25,971 nt of DNA, taken from assembly GCA_023091735.1 (NCBI GenBank), contig JALKBU010000749.1, forward strand, positions 1 to 25,971, read 5' to 3'. Source of the DNA: Trichomonas tenax. Lineage: Eukaryota > Parabasalia > Trichomonadida > Trichomonadidae. The position numbers were made by a program, and so were the translations under genes. Under the pieces are notes generated by a model, which had not been told where the DNA came from, did no database searches, and saw nothing but the letters and a program-made list of their open reading frames with translations. Below are positions 1-11,000 of the stretch, one piece after another. Positions within the stretch are counted from its first letter, which is position 1, and every line of letters begins with the position of its first letter.

Positions 1-115
1 TTTTGTTGCATTTTTTCATTGAAATAGAGACTTAGAGCTATTTTAATTCAGCAATTTATTTTCAAAATATATACACATATTATATACGAAGCAAGAACAT
101 ATGTTAACAAAAATA

Positions 116-127
116 TTTGGCGGGAAA
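116..127. promoter_or_regulatory. E2F-like motif TTTGGCGGGAAA
   Basis: The sequence TTTGGCGGGAAA (reverse TTTCCCGCCAAA) matches the classical E2F/DP binding consensus TTTSSCGC / TTTCCCGCC and stands out in very AT-rich DNA. It lies about 130 nt upstream of a coiled-coil pseudogene, so it may be a leftover promoter element. That it binds E2F in this organism is inference; chance cannot be excluded for one 12-mer. Confidence 0.25.
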
Positions 128-252
128 TTTGTAAAAATGACAGAAATATCATGGTCAGCAACTACACAACAGAAGTCATAGCAATACAGGGAAGTAGTGC
201 TCCTTGTGGCGTTGTGGCACCAGATGCTTGTAGCTCGTGATCACAATTTTAA

Positions 253-1066
253 TTTGCAAACAAGCTCATTCACTACAAATCAGATCGAAACAAGCTCAGT
301 CAGTACAAATCAGATCGAAGGCAACTCCAAGAACAAGTTAAGAATGATTATATCAATAAACTCAAGCAGCAAATTGCAGATCATGAGCAGGAAATCGCAA
401 AGCTTAATGAAGAAGAAGCAGGACTCAAAGAACACTTTCAAAGTATAAAAGATGAAAATGACGCAAAAATCGAAGAAATTCAAAATTTAACAAATGATAA
501 AATTAAGGAACTTAATAGGGAAATGGATAAACAAACAGCGCAAAATCAATCAGATATGAATGATAACATCAACATACTTAAAGACCAAATCAGAGAACTC
601 GAAGACCAACAAAAGATTGATGAACTCAATGAAAAAATCGAAAATCTCAACAAACAAAAGGAGAATCTTGAAAACAGACTCAACAACGAAAAAGAATCCC
701 ACAGCAATGATTTAGGCAGACTCAATGATGAAATAAATGAACTAGAAAAGCAAAAAGAGGATCTCGAAAATCAACTCGAGAATCAGCGCAAAGATCATCA
801 GGATGATTTAAGAAAAGCCAAGCAACATCAAGATGAATTTCAAAATCAGAATGATAATCAAATCAAGGATCTCAACAACAAATTCACGGAAGAATGAAAA
901 GCAATCCGTCATTGATTATTTAATGGTAAAACTCAAAGCTCAAGACACTACAGCACAGAACTTGAGGAAAGAACTTCAACAGCTTGAAGATCAAAATAAG
1001 CAAAATCTTGACGAATTGTAGCAACAGATCAAAGAGCATGGCGATGAAAAAGATCTCTCAGCGTAA
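253..1066 (+). pseudogene. Decayed coiled-coil protein gene (Glu/Lys/Gln/Asn-rich)
   Basis: Frame 1 is open from 253 (after TAA 250-252) to TGA 895-897. It encodes an almost uninterrupted coiled coil rich in Leu, Glu, Lys, Gln and Asn, with heptad-like blocks such as KIENLNKQKENLENRL and EINELEKQKEDLENQL. The same protein clearly continues in frame 2 after about 890, with text such as QNLRKELQQLEDQNKQNLDEL. It is interrupted by TAG 1019-1021, then runs QQIKEHGDEKDLSA to TAA 1064-1066. One frameshift plus one nonsense codon make it a pseudogene. No ATG lies near the 5' end; the first in frame is at 523, inside the coil, so the N-terminus is also missing. It cannot be assigned to a family because coiled coils of this composition are common in protists. 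A sequencing error could explain one lesion but hardly all three. Confidence 0.7.
261..320 (+). repeat. Two tandem 30-bp repeats coding 10 residues
   Basis: Positions 261-290 and 291-320 are direct repeats that differ at only a few bases. In frame 1 of the coiled-coil pseudogene they read KLIHYKSDRN and KLSQYKSDRR. The period is a multiple of three, so the duplication arose in coding DNA and expanded the coil in frame. Confidence 0.7.
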
Positions 1067-1374
1067 ATTTTTTTATTCTATGCGTAAATATATTTTTTTA
1101 AAGTTTTTCCAAGTTTTATATTACTACCTCATGCTGAATTTGATATTGCACTCAGATTTCCTAATTATGATTATCCAGACATAAATAATGTTCACAGCTT
1201 TACTAATAATAACATTCTATTATGAATGCAAAGCTAAAATGTATATTTATTTGATTGCAGATTCATACGGCATCGGAATAGAATCACCTTAATCATTAGA
1301 GATAATGAAATTTTCTAATAATAAAAACATACAATTTATTCATGGTTAAAAAATAATCATACTAACATTCTTTG
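1067..1374. other. AT-rich intergenic DNA, 3' side of the TOR gene
   Basis: No coding frame with credible composition is seen here. The stretch separates the coiled-coil relic (plus strand) from the 3' end of the TOR gene (minus strand), so it should contain the TOR polyadenylation site. The TOR stop codon reads TAAC on the minus strand, without an immediate TAAA. Confidence 0.5.
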
Positions 1375-4300
1375 TTACAGCCATGGATTCCATCCATAGT
1401 GCATCTTGCATAGATTAAGAGGATCGCATGCTTGTGATATTAGATTATCAACTTGTTCTTCAAGTGTTCTTTTAACGTTATCCACTCCATCAGTGCGGTG
1501 AAGTTTATCTTTAATTCGTTGGAGTGTCTGAATCGATGGTATTCGTTCTCCGACACCGACAGGTGTTCCACTTCCCATTGAGCTATGTCCGCTACCAACC
1601 AACGGAATCCATTGAAGTAGAGGATCATAAATGAAAACTTCTAAAAGCGCGAGTATTTGATCACCACGGCTCTGCAAGTCATGCATTATGTTCACACACG
1701 TTGCTCTGAATGTTCCCTCAATGCGCTTGAGCTCTAATGCATTAACTAACAACCTCGTGAGTCTGAACGGAACTGTTTCCGGAAACACAGCATCGTGCAT
1801 TCTAACTTCGAAGCAGTCGCTGTAGTCAATGTGAATCAATCTGCCACTCTTAGCATCAAGCATGATGTTGTTGAGATGTCTATCGCCAATTCCTATAAGA
1901 TATCCAACCATTGATGTTACAGCTAACGATGCTGCATATTGTGAACGTCTATTGACCCAATCACTGCTTGTTGTTGCTTGCAAAAGAAGAGCACTTTGAA
2001 TGTCATTGCCTGGTGTAGCACTTAGACCTGCTTTGAAGTATTTGGCTCGATCTTCTGGAGGAATCTCATAGAATTCTTTTTCGTTTTGAACATTTGCAGC
2101 AGCAAGAGATGCCTCCATTTCAGCATGTGTTGACTGGAAAGTCTTATTGCGATGCTTCAAGATGAGTGTTGCGAGTGTGGTACAATTAGAAACCCATCCA
2201 ATCAGGCCGACATTTCCTGTCAAAGGAGTAACTCTATATGTTGTTAAAGTCATTCGCTTGTGGCTTGCAAATGTGTTAATGAAGTCAAATAATTGCATAA
2301 CTCTCTCATCCAAACGTGTATCTTCATGTGCCTTCAATAGGAATGTATATGTTTCTCCGTTGCTTCCATACATTAAAATCTTTCTGGGGCGGTGAAGAGA
2401 ATCGATAATATCCAAAACAGGAGTGAAGCTCGCGATTGTTATCAATGGTTGACCATTCTTGAATGTACCTGGAACCATTAATGATTTGAATCCATCAAAT
2501 TCCGATAAAACTAATGAAACATCTTTGAGATTTAATGACATCATTGTCGCAGGAACAGGTTTAATCTTGAGCCATATATTTGCAATTGTTCCCATGGCCA
2601 TGTTGAGAGCTATTGGTTCTAATGTGCGCTCGTACTCGTTAACCCAGTCCTCAAGCGTGTTTACAAGTGCTCCGAATTCTCGAGAGAATGAAACATCAAT
2701 AAATGACTCTGGTGTTGATTTGTTTGCTTTAATAAGAGGCTTGACATAATCGAATGGCTTTTCCTTTGAGTCGAATAAAGAATCTCTAATCGCATTGTAG
2801 CACAATTCATAGCGAGTACATGCAACACGCATTAATTCCTGTGACAAAACAGAGATTGATTGAACGGTTTCTGGATAGCTTCTAGCAAGGAATGAAGTGA
2901 TTTGCAAAGCAGCCTTCTTTCGATGCTTGCTATCTCCCTCAAGAGGAACAAGAAGTGAATACAAAACAGGCTGTGGGTGTTCACTTCCAACATGCTGAAT
3001 GAGATTTTGAAGTGTATCTGCTAAATCGCTTTCTTTAGACGAAATTCTTGCAATGATTTGAGGAAGAACAACAATCCATACATGTGTAGGAATATTATGA
3101 ACATTGTCTTCGAAAAGCTTTAATATTTGAGGAATTCTGTGTTGGAACAAAATCTGAATGACTCTGATTGATAAACTCAAACTTTCATTTCCGAGTGATA
3201 AACCATTTAAGGCCGCAGTAAATGAATCAATTAAGTAGTCTTCATCGAGTGTTGATTCATAAAGGAAGAAATTGACACGTGTGAGTTGTTGCCATATTTC
3301 TAAGTCAGCAAGAACGGTTTCAACAGTTTGTGTTAATAAGTCTCTTGCTTGTTCATGTTTGTCACACTCAATGAGCCAGTTTGCAACTCTCTTCGATGCC
3401 TCGACAGATTTTGCTAAAGGTATAAGTTTGTTGATGGCTTCTTCATGCTCTCCTTTCTCCCATAATAGATCGCATCTGAGAAGATTGAGTTCACTGTCGC
3501 TGTGAGTTTTATCAAAGTAATTCAGCGCCAAATCAGCAGCAGCAAACTTCTTCTCACGAATGGCTGTTTTAATGTATTTGATAACATACTTCATCAATTC
3601 GCTATTATCAAAAATGAATGACAAAATCAAAATTCGCGATAAAAGAGTGTTTGTGCTATAAGAAACGCCATCAAACTTATAATCAGCCATAATCTTAAGA
3701 TGTGTTTTATCATTTGTAATCATTGCATTGGCAACATCTTCGATAGTGCTCATTAAAGATAATTTCACGTATTCTTGATAGTTTCGCTTGTAGTCGTTTG
3801 AAATTGTTGGGAGAATTGTGCTTCCGATCTTCCATCTCATTTCATTAATGCTCTTTTTCACCAGATCAAAGTCTTTTGTAATTAGGCCTTTAACAGCTGC
3901 AAGGAACTTGTTTGGTTGCTTTTCAACATCAATGCGTCTTGTAACTTCGAACAATTTTTCGAATTCGAATCTTGCAACATAAGCTTTTCCGAGGTAATAT
4001 GGCAAATCATGTTCCTTCGAAGTGAAAATAACTTCATCATAGTTCGCAAGGTTCCATAAACAGTGTATTGTTCCAATGATTGCTTCATTATTCTTTGGAT
4101 CATTTTCAAGAATATCGTTGTAACTGTTCAATGCTTCTGTCCAGTGCCCGAGTCTTTCTAAGGCTGCTGGTGTTGGTTTTAAGACTTTCAGTAATCCATG
4201 TGCTGCATCAGCAAGACCGAGTATCATATATTGTTCGAGAAGCTGATTGCCGATTTTGTCATCACGTTCGAATATTCTTTCAGCGGCTCTCATTGCCTGA

Positions 4301-7300
4301 GGATATCTTTTGTTCAACATGCAATTTTCGACAATAGTGCGATCATCAACTGGACTCTTGAAATCAAGAAGTTCGAGGTTCTCAAGGACAGGAAGAAAAT
4401 ATTCTCTAATGTATTGCGGTGTAGTTTTGCTCTCAAGAACAATTTTAACAATTTTTGAAACTGGTTCTCCAACTTGTGTCAAAAGCAATGTAAAAGCAAT
4501 CGGGAATATAGTATTGAGTAATGGAACATATCTGAGAGCTAAAATGTAACAAGCAGAGATTGCTCTACTGGAAGATTCTGTAATGAGTTGTTGACAAATG
4601 TCTTCAAACCAATCTTCCCATTCATCCGGTTGGAAATCAATCGATGGCTCTTCGAGCTTCACAGGATTATGCTTCATACTTGGTGGCTGAGCCTTTGGAA
4701 GAGGAATAACTGGTTCTGGTGTGACCTCATTGAGAATGTCTGGAGGAATTGGTTTTCCTTGTTCAATAGATTTGATATATTCAGAGAACTTTGGATAATC
4801 TGAAATGATGAATGTTGGATTCAATGAAGGAATGTGTAATAGGAAATAAGGGCCCATTTGAACTGCAACAACAAATATAACATCAATGCAAGCTTTCTTG
4901 AGTGCAAAATCTGTTTGAACAGCTTTCATGAGCGAATTGATAATGTTGACAGCATATTTCTGTGATCCACCGTTCTTAATAATAACTTTAAACTTTTCAA
5001 GAACTTTTTCGCATGTCTTAATCATTCCAGAGTTGTTGCTGATCCAATCCAATACGATTGGATAAATTATATGGACAACTGATGATATAGCAGATTTGAA
5101 ATTGACTAATGTCGATAATATAGATTCTATTGTTGAAAGATCACTTAGCATAACTGTAACTAAGCGAGGAAGATATGGCTTCATAACATCAGGCATTGAG
5201 TGAACAAGCCATGTTGAAATTTGCTCAAGCATTGAGTGTTCAGCTGTATTCCACTTTTGGGAAATAGAGTCAATAATCAGAGGAAGAAGCGGTGCAAAGT
5301 TTTTGTGACTTACAGAGCTTTCAAGGGTCGGAATTGATCCAAGAAGTAAAACACTATGAGAATCTTGTTTCAGCATTTCCATATATCTTCCAATGAGTTT
5401 TTCTTCGACGAAGTTACCAAGTAATCTGTTGCTCTTTAATGTTTTAACAAGTGCATCAATAGCAAGTTGATGCAATTGAGATAATGTGTTATTTGAAAGA
5501 ATATCCAAAAGAGACATCAATGTCACTGAGGCGGAAACATATAACATTTTGCCAGTTGCATCTGTTGCATCACACTGATCGAAGAATATGTTTGGTGATG
5601 CTGCAGTTTTGTGCTTCTCTTTGATATCATTATATAAAGATGGTCGTAATGCTGCAAGTTTTGAAAGTGCAATAATTAATGTTTCTTTGAATTCCTTTGG
5701 AAAGTTTCTTCTTGTCAATGCAAATAAACTTGATATAAGTTCGCCATTATGTTCGAGAATAATATTTGTCTTATCAATAGCGATATTCAGTAAATTTAAT
5801 GCCGCTAAAATTCTTGATTCTTTTGTTTGGATTGATAAGTTTGAAATGATCTGATATGATAATTCACTGATGGAAACATTATTTTCTGTATATGGAATTA
5901 ATGATGTCATTAACAATAATGCAACATGTGGTAAGAGTTGCTTTCCATGGAGAAGAATATTTAATATTGGAACTCTAAATGGAGAAATCAACTTATTACA
6001 AAATTCACGATATATTTTGCCTTCTTTTTCTGAGTTTTGTTCTAAAACATAGAAATACATAATATTTTGCCTTGTGATTTGTGGTGCATGCTTGATATTC
6101 GATATGATTTCAAGTAAAAAATTATTCAAAATAGCAAAAACTTCAGGAATTTGGCAATATTTCGCTAAAAATCGAACCGCACTTAGTGATATTTCAGGTG
6201 TTGCATCTCTAATGAGTGTTTTAAGCATATATATTGTAGTGTCATCGCATGGTTTCTTTTTCATTGATGACATAATACGTATTCTTAATTCTTGATTTGT
6301 TTCTGTCATTAAAACAGCCAAAAGTCGATGTGATGCTGATGCTGAAAGTGTATTATTATGATACATTAAAACAAAATCAGCAGCCGCATTTCTGACATCG
6401 ATATCTTTGTGTGATAGATGCAATGAGTATTGCAAAACAAGTTGTTCAGATAAATATGTTGTTGGTATATGTATATTGATTAATGCACGAAAACTGATTG
6501 TCAATATTGATGCTAAAGTTTCCTTTGAAATTAAGCATGGAAATGTCGTCTTCATAATAAAATTATATACTATTGTGGCAAGTTGTGGATGAATTTTGAT
6601 GAGTTTTGATAAGCCTATTGATGTAATTTCACGCAAAGGATATGCAAAAACAACTCTAGTTATTTCTTCTGAATTCTCTATAAAAACAGTTAATAGAGCT
6701 ATGAGTGCATATATTTTGTTTTCTGTTTCGTGTCTATCTAATAGAAAATTGAGAACCTTCTTTAATGGCACCTTTTCTTGATCAGATACAACTCCATTCT
6801 TTAAGAAAAGTAATTCCGAGAAGCAAGATAATGCTTTCTTGCTATCAGGAACTTCATTTAAGAATAATAACTGAAATGTATCAAAAATCTTGAACCAAAT
6901 TTCAGGCGTAAATATTTCGGGGGTCGTTTTGTATGCAACTGGTAACGAATGATATGCCGAAAGTCGAATGTTTGTAACGAAACTTTGTAATAATACGAAA
7001 GGGACTTCTTTAAACTTTAAAAATTCCTTAAATTCCGGTTTTTCTTCCAATATAATTACTAAGCATTCCGCAATTCCTGGATAAGAATCTGTTTGTTCGC
7101 GATCTTCAAATGGCTCCAAGAAATATTGACAGAGTTGCTCTGCAAAACTTATTGGAGTCGCTCTAAGTATGAATCGTAAAGTGTATGACGCTGATAATCT
7201 AACGTTAAATGAATTCGTTGTTGTACTTAAAAATATTTTTTCGAGACATGTTTCGAAACTTTTCGGTGAAGAGTAACAGAGAGTTGGGAAACATTGTGCA

Positions 7301-7839
7301 AATATTGTCAAAAGCTGTAAACCAGCAATAACTTCAACTTCTCGATCATCATCGAACCAATTTAGCATTTTTTCATACAACTGCGTTAGAATCAGTTGAA
7401 ATGACTGACCTAGAGTTCTATGGAGCCACAGTAATATCTTTTGATAGCGTTTCCAATATAAAGATGAAGTCGCTGCAGGTAAATTCGATAGATCCTCACC
7501 AATTTTGTTTGCACGAAGAATTTTATCACCAATGTCGATAGTCATGAGTTCAGATAATAAAATAATACATAATAATGAATTTTGTTCAAGCTGCTGGAAA
7601 GATAACGCTGAGAAGACTTCGTTGAAAAAGTGGATTTCATCGTTAGTATCCTTAGACATTTTGTATCTTGTCGTTACAAATTTTCTGAAATTGTATATTG
7701 CATTGCGAAAGTTATAGGATTCAGGTTGAGTTATTTCTTTCGAAACAGCATGAATGTAGTAAGAAAGAGACCCTTCTTTCCCTCCTATTGCAAAAACATG
7801 CGAATCTGAATATTTTGAGTCTTTTTTCAGCTTCGACAT
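1375..7839 (-). CDS. TOR: Target-of-rapamycin (TOR) PIKK-family protein kinase
   Basis: This is a 2154-residue Ser/Thr kinase of the PI3K-related family, the catalytic core of a TOR growth-control complex. I start it at ATG 7839, giving MSKLKKDSK; the upstream TTG at 7848 is not a likely eukaryotic start. Residues about 1-1100 are a HEAT solenoid. A FAT region runs about 1150-1660, then a short FRB from about 1664 to 1760. In the kinase domain the glycine loop is GSNGETYTF, the ATP lysine is K1836 (LLKAHEDTRLDERVMQLF), and the catalytic loop is GDRHLNNIML with D1986 and N1991. The FATC tail ends LCKMHYGWNPWL, close to the LCQCYIGWCPFW of animal mTOR. Text such as GLIGWV and PFRLTRLLVNALEL follows TOR rather than ATM, ATR or TRRAP. 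Oddities: the DFG triad reads D2005-Y2006-S2007, and the FRB is degenerate with M1749 where mTOR has W2101. It is divergent from the HEATR5-like gene. The family call is firm. Confidence 0.93.
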   Translation of the reverse strand: MSKLKKDSKYSDSHVFAIGGKEGSLSYYIHAVSKEITQPESYNFRNAIYNFRKFVTTRYKMSKDTNDEIHFFNEVFSALSFQQLEQNSLLCIILLSELMTIDIGDKILRANKIGEDLSNLPAATSSLYWKRYQKILLWLHRTLGQSFQLILTQLYEKMLNWFDDDREVEVIAGLQLLTIFAQCFPTLCYSSPKSFETCLEKIFLSTTTNSFNVRLSASYTLRFILRATPISFAEQLCQYFLEPFEDREQTDSYPGIAECLVIILEEKPEFKEFLKFKEVPFVLLQSFVTNIRLSAYHSLPVAYKTTPEIFTPEIWFKIFDTFQLLFLNEVPDSKKALSCFSELLFLKNGVVSDQEKVPLKKVLNFLLDRHETENKIYALIALLTVFIENSEEITRVVFAYPLREITSIGLSKLIKIHPQLATIVYNFIMKTTFPCLISKETLASILTISFRALINIHIPTTYLSEQLVLQYSLHLSHKDIDVRNAAADFVLMYHNNTLSASASHRLLAVLMTETNQELRIRIMSSMKKKPCDDTTIYMLKTLIRDATPEISLSAVRFLAKYCQIPEVFAILNNFLLEIISNIKHAPQITRQNIMYFYVLEQNSEKEGKIYREFCNKLISPFRVPILNILLHGKQLLPHVALLLMTSLIPYTENNVSISELSYQIISNLSIQTKESRILAALNLLNIAIDKTNIILEHNGELISSLFALTRRNFPKEFKETLIIALSKLAALRPSLYNDIKEKHKTAASPNIFFDQCDATDATGKMLYVSASVTLMSLLDILSNNTLSQLHQLAIDALVKTLKSNRLLGNFVEEKLIGRYMEMLKQDSHSVLLLGSIPTLESSVSHKNFAPLLPLIIDSISQKWNTAEHSMLEQISTWLVHSMPDVMKPYLPRLVTVMLSDLSTIESILSTLVNFKSAISSVVHIIYPIVLDWISNNSGMIKTCEKVLEKFKVIIKNGGSQKYAVNIINSLMKAVQTDFALKKACIDVIFVVAVQMGPYFLLHIPSLNPTFIISDYPKFSEYIKSIEQGKPIPPDILNEVTPEPVIPLPKAQPPSMKHNPVKLEEPSIDFQPDEWEDWFEDICQQLITESSSRAISACYILALRYVPLLNTIFPIAFTLLLTQVGEPVSKIVKIVLESKTTPQYIREYFLPVLENLELLDFKSPVDDRTIVENCMLNKRYPQAMRAAERIFERDDKIGNQLLEQYMILGLADAAHGLLKVLKPTPAALERLGHWTEALNSYNDILENDPKNNEAIIGTIHCLWNLANYDEVIFTSKEHDLPYYLGKAYVARFEFEKLFEVTRRIDVEKQPNKFLAAVKGLITKDFDLVKKSINEMRWKIGSTILPTISNDYKRNYQEYVKLSLMSTIEDVANAMITNDKTHLKIMADYKFDGVSYSTNTLLSRILILSFIFDNSELMKYVIKYIKTAIREKKFAAADLALNYFDKTHSDSELNLLRCDLLWEKGEHEEAINKLIPLAKSVEASKRVANWLIECDKHEQARDLLTQTVETVLADLEIWQQLTRVNFFLYESTLDEDYLIDSFTAALNGLSLGNESLSLSIRVIQILFQHRIPQILKLFEDNVHNIPTHVWIVVLPQIIARISSKESDLADTLQNLIQHVGSEHPQPVLYSLLVPLEGDSKHRKKAALQITSFLARSYPETVQSISVLSQELMRVACTRYELCYNAIRDSLFDSKEKPFDYVKPLIKANKSTPESFIDVSFSREFGALVNTLEDWVNEYERTLEPIALNMAMGTIANIWLKIKPVPATMMSLNLKDVSLVLSEFDGFKSLMVPGTFKNGQPLITIASFTPVLDIIDSLHRPRKILMYGSNGETYTFLLKAHEDTRLDERVMQLFDFINTFASHKRMTLTTYRVTPLTGNVGLIGWVSNCTTLATLILKHRNKTFQSTHAEMEASLAAANVQNEKEFYEIPPEDRAKYFKAGLSATPGNDIQSALLLQATTSSDWVNRRSQYAASLAVTSMVGYLIGIGDRHLNNIMLDAKSGRLIHIDYSDCFEVRMHDAVFPETVPFRLTRLLVNALELKRIEGTFRATCVNIMHDLQSRGDQILALLEVFIYDPLLQWIPLVGSGHSSMGSGTPVGVGERIPSIQTLQRIKDKLHRTDGVDNVKRTLEEQVDNLISQACDPLNLCKMHYGWNPWL

Positions 7840-8051
7840 TATTTGCAATGTAAATTTTAAATACTTTACACGTCAAAATTTATATAAAGTGTCATTTTTG
7901 ATCAATTTTATCGGCGAATATAAACTATAAATTGTAAACTGAAATCAAATTTACAAACAAATATTAACTTTACATGACAGATCTAAGTGTTTACATAGCA
8001 GAATGTAAAATTCGAATGACAAGTTCGAAATTGTCAAATATTTAATATTTC
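7840..8051. promoter_or_regulatory. Divergent promoter region, TOR / HEATR5-like genes
   Basis: Only 212 nt separate the two start codons, so both promoters must lie here. No perfect TCA-Py-T/A initiator can be assigned with confidence to either gene. Visible elements are two TTCGAA palindromes close together around 8012-8031 (one arm just before and one after GACAAG) and repeated TGACA/TGTCA words. One reads TTTACATGACAGAT near 7970, resembling TTTACATGTCAGAT in the terminal repeat of the foldback element at 19161. Function is inferred from position only. Confidence 0.55.
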
Positions 8052-11000
8052 ATGGATCTTCTTGCTCATCTGAGAGTTTTGGCACAGGCAAAACACCTCA
8101 TCCCAGCTGAGCAAGTTATTATGACGGATATCGATCAGCTGAACGCATTTTTGGCCAAGAATGAAGACACTGAAATTTATCCGGAATTGGAAAAAATCTT
8201 ATTATCGCTGTTTTCCATAAATTCTGGACAATTTAGTGTTCAGTGTGCAATACATATCGCATCAACACTTGTTAAAATCTATGATTTGATGAAAAGAGCT
8301 GAATACTGGAATATTATTAATATAGCAATCGATAATCCTACAACAGCTACATTGTTCGCAACAGGATACATCATTAAACACATCGGAAATAAATTTAAAT
8401 CCCAACTTCCTCGTTTTATCGAACATTGTTTAAAGCAAACAAAGCTTGAATACCCATGTTTATACGCATTAGCAGCTTCTATCGATGCTGGAGGAAACTC
8501 TACATATCAATTTATCCCCAGAATATTCGACTATTGCAGAAAAGTTCTTCTTAAAGCTGTTTTATCATCAAACCATTTCACAATTCAACAATCAATCTCG
8601 TTATTACTTTTAATTATCGAAATTATAAGTCGCAGCGATATTTCTAGCATTACAATCAATCAAATTTTAGAAACTATTCGATCTTGTGATTGCACAAATT
8701 CGCCTTTTGTTAGATGTGATGTTGCAAATCTTGTTGCTGCATGCGCATTTTCACCTTTCTACAATGTTGACACAACGAAATCCGTTTCTGAATGGGATGT
8801 CGGAAAAATGAAACACGAAGCTGAAGGACTTGACTTCACAAAATCATTCGAAATCATTTCCTCAATGCCAGAAATCATCGATCTTTCGGTTTCTAGCTTC
8901 TTACAACTGCTTGGACCCGAAATTATTTTCTTAAATCACGCTTCATTAATGAAATTCATCAGACAAAGTTCGTTTGATTCAATATCTAAGCTTATCTCGA
9001 TGCTTCCATCTGATATTCGCTACATGCATTTCCGAAATCTTACTCATGAACAATTATCTGTTCAGCAAATCAATTTGATGCTCATGCTTTGTCCAGATGA
9101 TGGTTCTATTGGTGAATCAGCAAATATTGCTTTCAAAGCATCTCTTTCAGAGTCAAGAGATCTCAGAAGAGCTGCAAAACAATTCTTCTCAGAACTCGCA
9201 AAAACACATCCACAAGCTGCGCTTCCTATTCTCAGTGTTGCTCTCACAATAGCAAAGAATTCATTTGCGAAACAAGATGATGCAATGCACTCAATTTCAT
9301 GTGCAATAACAATTCTTAAATCAATCGATCAAAAGAAGACTGCTGCAGAAAACTGCAGAAGCCAAATCGAAGGTTTATTGAAAGTCGCATTTTCAGAGAT
9401 CAATACAGCATCATTCTCTTTCGCTTCTACACTTCATTTGCTTGCATATCTTCCTGATGATTATTCACAAGCAACTATTACAAAGAATGCTGTTGCAAAA
9501 GCAAAGGAAGCCGTTTTAGCAGAAAAAGCAGTTCAATCATTACCAACGTTCAGAAAGCTTCTCACTGCTCTGTTTGCTTTCGTTGAGAATAATGAAGAAG
9601 CACAATCATCAAGACATCTTTTAGTTGCTGCTCTGATGGCAAACAATGTTCAATTACCACGCCACGTTTTGATGTCCTTTATGACACTTGTTCCAAACGT
9701 TTTGCAGGAACAGCCACTTGCTATCTCAACTGCTTTAATGATTATTAGATTTTGCTTGCTTTTGTCTCCTTCTATTGATGTTGTTATGCAGAACCTCGCT
9801 AGGCCTCTTCCAGTTGGTAAATATATTCTCCACCAGCACGAAGAGCCTTCATATCAGCAGAAGAAGGATGATGAATTCATTCAGAAATCAGTTGATACAC
9901 TTGCAAAGGTTTTATTTGCTTGCCCATTCAACGATATTAGAGTTGTTGTTAGAGAAATTTTAGAGCAAACTCCACAAACACAGACATCAATGCTATTATT
10001 ATCATCAATTGTTAAAGAACAGAAATTACATTCCACACTTCCAACAAACTTCCCATCATTCATATTATCTCTCTTAAAGGGAGCAGGAAATCAGAAAATC
10101 ATGCAATTATGCTGCGAAGTTCTTTCCACTTTTGTTTCAATCCATCCTGATATTCTTCCAAAGATTTTCACACACATCACTGCAAATCCAACACTTGCTT
10201 CTACAATGCTTGTTGACTCCATTTTTGCTCACATGAGTGTCCCATCACAGTTCATCAGTCGTGCAATTATTTACCTCGATTGCAGGATGAAAGAACATGA
10301 TCAAATGATATTCGCTGTCCATGCTTTGACAACAATTATCCTTACGCACGCAATGCAAGTTGCTTCTCTTGGTATCACAGCAAACCAATTCAACATTTTG
10401 CTCGGAGCATTGCATTCTCAGATTTCCCATCTCCCACTTGCTTTATATATCTTCCAAGAGTGCTTCAAAGTTTTAGTCGAAACAGTTTCATCAGATATCA
10501 CAAGCGCAGAGAGTGGTCTTGCACAACCAATCTCTATTATTTTAAGAACATTTGAGTTTACTCCAATCGAATATTCAAGTGAGATTTACTTTGAGTGCGC
10601 TCGCGCTGTTTATACATTTGCTCACTCACTTAGTTGTCTTGCGCCAATTTCTTTCCCAATGTCACCTAAGACAACAAATCAGGCTGCGCTTGCTTGCTGC
10701 TCAGCATTCACAGACTTGCTCAAGTTCGAAAAGTGCAAATTCTACACACCACAATTGATGCCAATCTTGTTAGTCCTCCTTCAAAAGACAAGGGATGTCA
10801 GAGCATTGAACTTCATTGTTGCCATTGCATCATCAATGACACTTGAAGATATTCAGTTCTGGATTACAAACGTCAGAAGAATCTTGATCACAGGCTCACT
10901 TCTTCAGAACTCAACAAGCACAATCGAACCAGTTCCAGATGTTAAACTTTGCCTTATGAAAGTCGCAAGATTCATTCCACCACTTCTTGCTTCAATGCCA

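Noticed and set aside
1360..1382. ACTAACATTC..TTACAG on the plus strand, like a splice branch point and acceptor
   Set aside because: It lies antisense at the end of the TOR gene; no plus-strand exon follows, and the trichomonad acceptor motif (ACTAACACACAG) is not matched.
7840..7848. TOR start at TTG 7848 (MQIMSK)
   Set aside because: TTG is an unlikely start in a eukaryote and ATG 7839 lies three codons downstream.
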